Source of the DNA: Micromonospora sp. AMSO31t
GTDB taxonomy: Bacteria; Actinomycetota; Actinomycetes; Mycobacteriales; Micromonosporaceae
DNA length: 64,000 bases
Reading direction: 5' to 3'
Assembly: GCF_008868175.1 (NCBI RefSeq)
Contig: NZ_WBKT01000008.1
Span: 1 to 64,000 of the forward strand
Part shown: positions 58,084 through 64,000 of the stretch, one piece after another
Position numbering within the stretch: position 1 is the first letter of the stretch
Layout: each line of letters begins with the position of its first letter
Position numbers and translations under genes: made by a program
The notes under the pieces: model-generated
What the model was told of the DNA's origin: nothing
Seen by the model: the letters and a program-made list of their open reading frames with translations, nothing else
Database searches by the model: none

Positions 58084-58488
58084 TCAGCGGCTGCGGCTCA
58101 GGGCCGCCCGGGCCGCCGGGGTCAGGGCGTCGCCGATGCGGTTGGCCAGCTCGGTCATCTCGTAGGACACCTTGCCGACGTCGCACTGCGGGTCGGCGAG
58201 CACGAGCAGCGAGGCGCCGTCGTTGAACGCCATGGAGAACATGAAGCCGCCTTCGAGCTGGGTGACGTTGGAGATCACGGCGCCGGCGTCGAAGAAGGCC
58301 GCCGCACCGCGGAGCAGGCTCACCAGCCCGCTGCCGGTGGCCGCCAACTGGTCGGCCCGGTCGGGTGGGAGCCCCCGGGTGGCGGCCACCATCAGGCCGT
58401 CGCTGGAGATGGCGATGGCATGGCTGACCTCGGTCGCGCGCTCGGCGAAGGCGTCCAGCAGCCAGCCGAGATCCTGGTGGTCGGTCAC
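58084..58488 (-). CDS. Roadblock/LC7 domain protein (CvnB-type)
   Basis: A 134-residue roadblock/LC7 protein. LGWLLDAFAERATEVSHAIAI, SSDGLMVAATRGLPPDRADQ, GSGLVSLLRGAAAFFDAG and FMFSMAFNDGASLLVLADPQ are the family core. In actinomycete conservons the roadblock protein CvnB interacts with the kinase-like CvnA and the GTPase CvnD; here only A and B are present. GTG 58488 has GGGAG upstream. It follows the kinase by 17 bases and precedes the binding protein by 47. Confidence 0.87.
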   Translation of the reverse strand: MTDHQDLGWLLDAFAERATEVSHAIAISSDGLMVAATRGLPPDRADQLAATGSGLVSLLRGAAAFFDAGAVISNVTQLEGGFMFSMAFNDGASLLVLADPQCDVGKVSYEMTELANRIGDALTPAARAALSRSR

Positions 58489-58505
58489 GTGCACTCCCTG
58501 TCGGG

Positions 58506-60950
58506 TCAGTTGTTGATCAGATTGGGCCGGCGGCCGGCCACCCCCCGGGCGTACGCGGCCATCGCGGTGGCCACCCGTGCCGGGTCGCGGTGCTCCGAGC
58601 GCTGCCGCGGCACGGTGACGCCGCCCGGCACCAGGTGCTGCTGCGGCTGCCGCTTGGGCAGGCCCGAGGTGGTGGTGCCGGCGACCTCGGGCAAGTCGGC
58701 CCGGGCCGCCGTACGCCAGGCGTCGTCGGCGGGGCTGGCCCACGGCGCGCCGTTCCCGCCGTCCGGGTGGTCGGCCTGGAACCAGTGGTTGACCTGGTGG
58801 TAGATGACGAGTTCCTCGGCGGGCACGGTGCCGCGGTCCGGTGCGGTGGCGGGCTGGAAGACGGGCGCCACCGGCAGCATCTGGTCGGCCGGCGGGCTGC
58901 CGGCCCACGGCTCGGGCGCCGCCCGGTAGGGCGGTGCGACGGCGGTCCGCGCCGCCCGCCGGGACGGTCGGCCGGGCGTGAGCAGGAACTCCTCCGGGGG
59001 CAGCGGCCGGATCATCGACCCGGGCAGCGCCACCTCGGCGATGGTGCCGCGGCGCGGGCCGGGACGGAGCTGCACGGCCACGCCCAGCCGGGTGGCGAGC
59101 TGCCCCACCACGACCAGCCCCATCGCCCGCACCGCGGCGACGTCGATGGCGGGTGGGCGGACGAGCAGGTCGTTGAGCTGTTGCCGGCGCTGCGGGGACA
59201 GGCCCACGCCCTCGTCGCTGATCTGGACGATCACCCGGTCGCCCAGGCTGCGGCCGGTCACCCAGGTCTCGGTCCCCGGCGGGGAGTAGCCGGTGGCGTT
59301 CTCCATGAGCTCGGCCAGCAGGTGCACGACCTCGTCGACCGACTCGGCGCCGACGGCGACGTCGCCGTCGACCAGGCCGAGGCGGATGCGGGCGTAGTGC
59401 TCGATCTGGCTCTGCGCCGCCTGGAGCACCTGTTGCAGCGGCACGTCGTGATGGCGTACCCGCCCGACACCGACCCCGCCGAGCACCAGCAGGCTCGCGT
59501 TGATCCGCCCCATCCGGGTGGCCAGGTTGTCCAGCGTGTAGAGCTGGTGCAGCCGGTCCGGGTCGGTCTCGTCCCGCTCGACCTTGTCGACCTGGGCCAG
59601 CACGGCGTCGACGAGTCGCTGTTCCCGACGGCTGAGGTGGATGAAGATCTCGGCTGTGTTGGCGCGCATCACCGCCTGTTCGGCCGCCGTCCGCACCGCC
59701 GCCCGGTGCACCGCGGTGAAGGCCTGCCCCACCTCGCCGATCTCGTCGTCGCTGGACGGCTCCAATGCCTCGCCGGCCTGCCGCCGGGCCAGCTCGTCGG
59801 GGTCCATCGAGGAGCTGTCCGGCTGTTCGAGCCGGGCCACCACCTGGGGCAGCCGCTCGAACGCGACGGCGTTCGCGGCGTCCCGCAGCCGGCGCAGCCG
59901 CCGGGTGATCTGCCGGGCCACCGCCCAGGTGACCAGCGTGGTGAGCACCAGGGCCACCACGACGGCTGTCGCCTCCATCAGGGTGCGCCGCCGCTGGTCG
60001 GTGTGCGCGGCGCGAACGTCGTCGAGTACCACGGCGTCGACCCGCTGGCGCAGCTCGGCGAGGCGCACGGACCACTGCCGGGTGGCGGTGACCCAGGTGT
60101 CGAGGTCCAGCTCCAGCGCTCTGCCGGCGACGCTCCGGGACACCTGGTCCTGCATCCGTTGCAGCAGCAGCGCGCTCTCGCCGCTGGCGGCCTGCTCCCA
60201 CCAGCCGCGCCAGGCGGGCCGGGCGAGCGCCAGGAAGGCGAGGCTCGACTCGGTGAAGCCGGCCCGGGCGGCGGTGATGTCCTGCTGCATGGCGGGGGTC
60301 AGCTGGTCGGCCGCGATCGCGCGCAGGACGGCGACCTGTTGCTGGCCGATGGCCTCGGCCACCTCGGACAGCGCCGCGGAGGCGCGGATGCCGTCCGCGA
60401 TCCGGGCGTTGACCACGCCGAGCGTGACGCTTTCGCGGAGGCTCAGCAGGTCGGCGATGGCGATGCGGTAGCTGAAGGTCATGGCCGACACCGAGGCGCG
60501 CTCCGCCGTGCGCACCTGGGCGCGCAGCGGCGGCAGGCCGGCCAGCGCCGCGTCGATCCGGGGCAGGACGGCCTGGTCGGCGGCGGAGCCGGCGGGCAGC
60601 TCCGCGCGCTGCCGGCGGTAGTGGACGACGGCGGCGTCGGTGGCGGTGGTGGCGTCGGCGAAGGCGTCCTGCTGCTCCGGCGCGCCCCGGGTGAGCAGGT
60701 CGGCGGCGACGATGCGCTCGTTCTGCAGCCGGTGGGCCAGGTTGCCCGCCTCGGCGCCGAGCTGGGCCAGGAGGCCGAGGTCGCTGGCGCGGGTGGTCTG
60801 GCGGGCGCTCTCGGTCAGCGCCAGGCCCGCGAAGCCCAGCACGGCGACGAGCGGAGCCGCGACGATGAGGCGCATCCGGGCGGCAATCTTCCAGCCGCGG
60901 CGGCGGGTCGGGTAGGGTCGGGCCGCGTGGGACCTCGTGCTCGACGCCAA
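58506..60950 (-). CDS. Nitrate/nitrite-sensor-type kinase (CvnA-type)
   Basis: An 814-residue membrane sensor. Membrane helices lie near residues 27-47 and 326-346, enclosing an outer NIT-type helical domain (about 50-320), followed by HAMP (about 347-415), a dimerisation helix and an ATPase domain with N box [16 protein letters not shown]1 [10 protein letters not shown] and a glycine-rich loop. In most kinases of this group the dimerisation helix has a conserved L-D-H-L-A-T-R; here it reads LDNLATR (Asn475), so the usual His is missing. The C-terminal 150 residues are Pro-rich and disordered. TTG 60950 has GGGGAG upstream; ATG 60875 is an alternative. Confidence 0.88.
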   Translation of the reverse strand: MASSTRSHAARPYPTRRRGWKIAARMRLIVAAPLVAVLGFAGLALTESARQTTRASDLGLLAQLGAEAGNLAHRLQNERIVAADLLTRGAPEQQDAFADATTATDAAVVHYRRQRAELPAGSAADQAVLPRIDAALAGLPPLRAQVRTAERASVSAMTFSYRIAIADLLSLRESVTLGVVNARIADGIRASAALSEVAEAIGQQQVAVLRAIAADQLTPAMQQDITAARAGFTESSLAFLALARPAWRGWWEQAASGESALLLQRMQDQVSRSVAGRALELDLDTWVTATRQWSVRLAELRQRVDAVVLDDVRAAHTDQRRRTLMEATAVVVALVLTTLVTWAVARQITRRLRRLRDAANAVAFERLPQVVARLEQPDSSSMDPDELARRQAGEALEPSSDDEIGEVGQAFTAVHRAAVRTAAEQAVMRANTAEIFIHLSRREQRLVDAVLAQVDKVERDETDPDRLHQLYTLDNLATRMGRINASLLVLGGVGVGRVRHHDVPLQQVLQAAQSQIEHYARIRLGLVDGDVAVGAESVDEVVHLLAELMENATGYSPPGTETWVTGRSLGDRVIVQISDEGVGLSPQRRQQLNDLLVRPPAIDVAAVRAMGLVVVGQLATRLGVAVQLRPGPRRGTIAEVALPGSMIRPLPPEEFLLTPGRPSRRAARTAVAPPYRAAPEPWAGSPPADQMLPVAPVFQPATAPDRGTVPAEELVIYHQVNHWFQADHPDGGNGAPWASPADDAWRTAARADLPEVAGTTTSGLPKRQPQQHLVPGGVTVPRQRSEHRDPARVATAMAAYARGVAGRRPNLINN

Positions 60951-61047
60951 GGCTGACTCCCCGCACTCATCAACGACGGTCTATCTGCATTTGCGGATTG
61001 CACGTTTCATTGCGCCGGAAGCCGTGCGCCCAGACCAGACCTGTCGG

Positions 61048-61068
61048 TGGTACAAACAGCCCGTACCA
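61048..61068. promoter_or_regulatory. Inverted repeat TGGTAC-N9-GTACCA, operator candidate
   Basis: TGGTAC (61048-61053) and GTACCA (61063-61068) are perfect 6-base arms 15 bases apart centre to centre, in the region between the XRE gene and the kinase gene. TGTACC recurs at 61074-61079. Confidence 0.45.
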
Positions 61069-61125
61069 GCATCTGTACCCAGAGTTGGCAGCGCTGGCGG
61101 TGCGTGCCGGCCAGGCGTCCCCGCG

Positions 61126-61578
61126 TCAGCGCCGCGAGGGCGGCGCGGGCGGCGGGCCGTCGACCTCCGGCTGGCCGAGCACCTGGCCGATCAGTTCCCG
61201 CAACTCGTCGATGGCCGCCACGACCGCCTCCGGATCCCGCGCGTCGCGCCGGGCGGCCGGCGCCGGCTCCAGCCGCGCCACCTCGCCGAACCGGGGGCCG
61301 CGGCGACCGTCCGCGGCCAACTGCTCCGCGGCGACCTGGGGCCACAACGCCTCCAGCCGGCCACCGGTGCCCAGCACCTCGTCGCAGCGGACGGCGAACT
61401 CCTGGCTGCCGAACCGGCGGCCGGACTCGACCGCCGCGACCGTCTCCCGGCTGAACCGCACCCGCTCCGCCAGCGCCCGCTGGGTCAGCCCCTGCCGCGT
61501 CCGCCAGCGCCGCAACTCCGCGCGGAAGCGATGGCTGGCAGCAGAGTGAGCGGCGCTCGACGGGGGCGTGCGATCCAT
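61126..61578 (-). CDS. XRE-family helix-turn-helix regulator
   Basis: A 150-residue regulator. FRAELRRWRTRQGLTQRALA and ERVRFSRETVAAVESGRRFG form the helix-turn-helix (about residues 18-55); the rest is helical with FAVRCDEVLGTGGRLEALWP, the hallmark of the small actinomycete XRE proteins usually paired with a DUF397 protein. No DUF397 gene adjoins. GAAGGTGAG precedes ATG 61578. It is upstream of the kinase on the same strand with 175 bases between, where the TGGTAC inverted repeat lies, so it may control the kinase-transporter unit (inference). Confidence 0.87.
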   Translation of the reverse strand: MDRTPPSSAAHSAASHRFRAELRRWRTRQGLTQRALAERVRFSRETVAAVESGRRFGSQEFAVRCDEVLGTGGRLEALWPQVAAEQLAADGRRGPRFGEVARLEPAPAARRDARDPEAVVAAIDELRELIGQVLGQPEVDGPPPAPPSRR

Positions 61579-61743
61579 GTGCTCACCTTCGCGACGCCGG
61601 GTCGGCGTCGACATGAGATCGGGGCGGGGTGATGACTGGGCATTCGCAGGGGACAATTCTTAACCCATTCACCGACGGGTGTGAAGACATGACTCCGCTC
61701 CGTGACCGCCTCCGCAGGTCAGCGCCCGGCACGGCGACGCGGG

Positions 61744-63006
61744 TCAGGCCGCCGGCCGCTGGACGGCGGGCACCGCCGTGTCGACCACCACGGGCAGGCC
61801 GCGGTGCGCGCGGAACGCCACGTTCGGCTGGTACGACCGGCGGTGCCCGGGTGCCAGCCGCAGCCCGGGCACGGCCGCGGCGAGCCGGGTGAGGGCGATC
61901 CCGGCCTCCAGCCGCGCCAGTGCCGCTCCGATGCAGAAGTGCGGCCCGTGCCCGAAGGAGAGGTGGTCGGTCCCGTCCGTCCGCCCGGGGTCGAACCGGT
62001 TCGGGTGGGCGAACACCGCCGGGTCCCGGTTCGCGGCGCCGAGCAGCAGCAGGCAGCGCGCCCCGGCCGGGATGGTGACGCCGCCCAGCGTGACCGGCCG
62101 GTTGGTCACCCGCAGCCAGCCGTCGATGGCGGGCGCGAAGCGCAGCGTCTCGGTGAGGAACCCGGGCACCCGGTGCGGCTCGTCCGCGATCGCCCGCCAC
62201 CGGTCGGGCTCGGCGAGCGCCTGGTCCAGCGCGTGGGCGAGCAGCCCGGCCGTGGTCTCGTGCCCGGCGACCAGGAGGTTGAACACGATGCTCGACACCT
62301 CGGCGACCGTGAGCACCTCGTCGTCGCCGTTCCGGTACGCGAGCAGCTGGTCGACGTACCCGTCGCCGGGCCGGTCACCGTCGAGCCGGTCGCGGACGAG
62401 CTGCTGGCAGTAGCGCCAGAACTCCAGCAGGCCCTGGGCGAGCCGGACCTGCTCCGCCGGCTCCGGCCGCCCCCAGACCAGGGCGATCTGGCCGTCCGCC
62501 CAGGCCCGGACCCGGGCGATGTCCCGCTCCGGCACGCCGAGGAGGTCGAGCAGGACCAGCAGGGGCAGCTCGGTGGTGAACTCGGGGACCAGGTCGACCC
62601 GCTGGCCGGCACGGGCGGCGAGGCGGGAGACCAGCTCGTCGACCCGGCGCCGGACGATCGCGCCGTACCGCTGCTCGACGCGGTCGGCGGTGTTGGCGAA
62701 GGTGGCCCGCAGCGCCCGGCGGGTGCGCGGGTGCACCGGCGGGTCGGCGGCGGCCGTGGTGGGCGGGGCGTCGATCTGCATGACGACGGCCAGCGCCTCC
62801 GGACAGACGTCGTAGACCGGCGCGAGAGTGAGCGCGTTGCCGAAGCTCTCGGTGTCACCGAGCGCCCGGCGCACGTCGGCGTGCCGGGTGATCAGCCACA
62901 GCCCGAGGTCCTCGTCGTGGTGCACCCCGCCCGGGGAGTCGAGGAGTTCCCGCCACACCTGCGCCGGGTCGGCGAGATACGCGCCGGCGAACGGATTCCA
63001 CCGCAT
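61744..63006 (-). CDS. Cytochrome P450
   Basis: A 420-residue bacterial class I P450. I-helix AGHETTAGLLAHALDQ, K-helix ExxR in TETLRFAPA, the meander NRFDPGRTDGTDHLSFG and the haem loop FGHGPHFCIGAALARLE with the Cys ligand. There is no redox-partner gene nearby. AGGAGG precedes ATG 63006. P450s CvnE and CvnF are attached to some conservons in Streptomyces, and a conservon-type kinase/roadblock pair is about 800 bases downstream on the same strand, but an XRE gene intervenes. Substrate unknown; the region to its right is less G+C-rich. Confidence 0.92.
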   Translation of the reverse strand: MRWNPFAGAYLADPAQVWRELLDSPGGVHHDEDLGLWLITRHADVRRALGDTESFGNALTLAPVYDVCPEALAVVMQIDAPPTTAAADPPVHPRTRRALRATFANTADRVEQRYGAIVRRRVDELVSRLAARAGQRVDLVPEFTTELPLLVLLDLLGVPERDIARVRAWADGQIALVWGRPEPAEQVRLAQGLLEFWRYCQQLVRDRLDGDRPGDGYVDQLLAYRNGDDEVLTVAEVSSIVFNLLVAGHETTAGLLAHALDQALAEPDRWRAIADEPHRVPGFLTETLRFAPAIDGWLRVTNRPVTLGGVTIPAGARCLLLLGAANRDPAVFAHPNRFDPGRTDGTDHLSFGHGPHFCIGAALARLEAGIALTRLAAAVPGLRLAPGHRRSYQPNVAFRAHRGLPVVVDTAVPAVQRPAA

Positions 63007-63265
63007 GACCGCCTCCTGAAATGGCGACCCGGCGACCCCGCGGGTGCCGGCACCATTCACGGTGCGCCCCTCGACGAATCAAGTCAAGATTTGTCGACGT
63101 CAATGGGATTTGCTTGGGAATTGAATTCCGCCGGTCCTGATAATTCCTTGCCGGTCTGCAACTTGCGCCCTGCCGATTGCGCAGCGGCACCCTCACTGAG
63201 CAGCGCGAACGACCTTACCGCGAGAGGTGGCAAAAAGGGGTACGCGCGCTCTGCTCACGCATAAA
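63007..63265. other. Gene-free region upstream of the P450, moderately AT-richer
   Basis: About 260 bases with lower G+C than neighbours, including a run near 63080-63160 with several AATTC/CAAGT-like stretches. It should hold the P450 promoter, but I see no convincing -35/-10 pair and no gene. Confidence 0.5.
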
Positions 63266-64000
63266 TCACCCGTCCGGGGATTCGGTCAGGAGCCCGCCCA
63301 GCAACGCGACCAGCGTCGCCGCGTGGGCGCCGCCCGGATCCAGGTCCGGGCGGAAGTCGGCGATGCTCACGCCGATCAGCCGGGGCGAGGCGACAAGCGG
63401 CTCCAGCAGGTCGGCGAGCTGTCCGGGGTTCGGCCCACCGGGTTCCGGGTAGCTGACGGCCGGCAGGGCCGCCGGATCGAGGACGTCGCAGTCGACGTGC
63501 AGCCAGACGCCGCCGTCGACGTCGGCGAGCAGGGCCGCGGCGCTCTCGCCGCACCGCCGCGGCGCGCCGGCGACCGCCGGGGCGTCGAACCGCCGGATGG
63601 TGTCGGGCAGCCGGGCCACCTCCGCGGCGGCCTCCGGGTCCAGATCACGGGTACGGTGGCCCAGCAGCACCACGTCCGCGGGCGCGACGAGCGGCGCGGC
63701 CAGCCCGGCCGGCGCGGTGAGCTGCTCGGGACCGGAGCCCGTGAGGAGGGCCAGGTCCATGTCGGCCGTCTCCCCCGTCGGCGACGAGGGGCCGTCGAGG
63801 AAGTCCGGGTGCCCGTCGACGAACCAGAGCCCCACCCGATTCCGGTCCCGCCGCAGCCAGGGCAGGACGCCGAGCAGCAGGCTGCAGTCCCCGCCCAGCA
63901 CCAGCGGCCGGCCGCCGGGCCGGCGCCCGGCCGCGGCGTCGAGCCAGTCGGCCAGCACCCGCGCCGCCCGGCCGGTCTGGCCCAGCGCGCGTACGCCGGT
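63266..64000 (-). CDS. Arginase/agmatinase-family protein, start beyond window
   Basis: A 244-residue partial protein running off the right edge, where its 5' end lies. Metal-binding motifs of ureohydrolases are present: GGDCS, DGHPD and HVDCDVLDP, with VSIADFRPDLDPGG-like C-terminal segment. The first motif normally reads GGDHS; here the metal-ligand His is a Cys. Ureohydrolases use two manganese ions to split arginine, agmatine or formiminoglutamate. Loss of a ligand suggests a different metal use or a changed reaction. No terminator or operon partner is visible. Confidence 0.8.
   Translation of the reverse strand, partial: TGVRALGQTGRAARVLADWLDAAAGRRPGGRPLVLGGDCSLLLGVLPWLRRDRNRVGLWFVDGHPDFLDGPSSPTGETADMDLALLTGSGPEQLTAPAGLAAPLVAPADVVLLGHRTRDLDPEAAAEVARLPDTIRRFDAPAVAGAPRRCGESAAALLADVDGGVWLHVDCDVLDPAALPAVSYPEPGGPNPGQLADLLEPLVASPRLIGVSIADFRPDLDPGGAHAATLVALLGGLLTESPDG

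Noticed and set aside
61629..61892. Plus-strand frame overlapping the P450 3' end
   Set aside because: Codon pattern and composition are those of an antisense shadow; no ribosome site.
1..64000. CRISPR array, tRNA, rRNA, prophage or transposase
   Set aside because: I saw no regularly spaced repeats, cloverleaf-like genes or transposase/integrase motifs in either strand.

Overview
The window is very G+C-rich actinomycete DNA with frequent GTG starts, many ATGA/GTGA overlaps and strong third-position G/C bias. The gene content (MEDS-domain regulators, conservon-type kinase plus roadblock protein, SARP-ATPase regulator, PptH/PptT pair, snapalysin, chitinase with a ricin-type lectin, DUF5709, DUF3152) points to a filamentous actinomycete of the Micromonosporaceae, most likely Micromonospora or a close relative. 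This is an inference from gene families. It looks like chromosome: I see no phage, IS element, CRISPR array, tRNA or rRNA. Genes are tightly packed; the longest gene-free stretch is about 260 bases.

Layout. 20-6017: six overlapping genes (two GT4 glycosyltransferases, GmhA-like isomerase, HldE-like kinase/adenylyltransferase, SDR, GT9 heptosyltransferase), an ADP-heptose-type glycan operon whose start may lie left of the window. 6040-15849: housekeeping and stress-type genes (hydrolase, membrane proteins, DUF72, two DinB proteins, Pr6Pr protein, glycogen-debranching-type enzyme coupled to an SCP2 protein, GH88/105-like hydrolase, 2'-5' RNA ligase). 16014-23857: GH-A-like protein, two MEDS-domain regulators, a DivIVA-like coiled coil, a 1056-residue SARP/AAA regulator. 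23988-32525: hydrolases, secreted SH3 protein, pptH-pptT, MRJP-like protein, chitinase, DUF2804, snapalysin. 32574-41856: secreted cyclophilin, STAS and PP2C regulators, LtrA, erythromycin-esterase-like protein, epoxide hydrolase/MarR pair, DUF421, GGDEF. 41948-52578: second DUF72, a two-gene signalling unit (REC-glutaredoxin-like-TrxR fusion plus cyclic-nucleotide-domain histidine kinase), DUF3152 lipoprotein, ECF sigma factor with putative anti-sigma, DUF5709, Tat-exported phospholipase C, hydrolase. 52593-61578: one long minus-strand unit: XRE regulator, nitrate-sensor-type kinase, roadblock protein, branched-chain-type ABC transporter, methyltransferase. 61744-64000: cytochrome P450 and a truncated arginase-family gene.

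How parts fit together. Regulation is the theme. Anti-sigma/anti-anti-sigma partner-switching parts occur at 17223-19009 and 33524-35429, and four genes carry a GNNT-N15-GGGTA element like the SigB-family promoters of actinomycetes. Seven genes have a TANNNT hexamer 6-7 bases before the start codon, consistent with leaderless transcripts. The units I find most worth pursuing are the redox-output two-component pair at 42816-45954, including a 59-base insertion between its genes; the conservon kinase/roadblock pair attached to a Liv-type transporter at 53433-60950; and the chitinase leader with a 38-base near-palindrome at 29153-29190.
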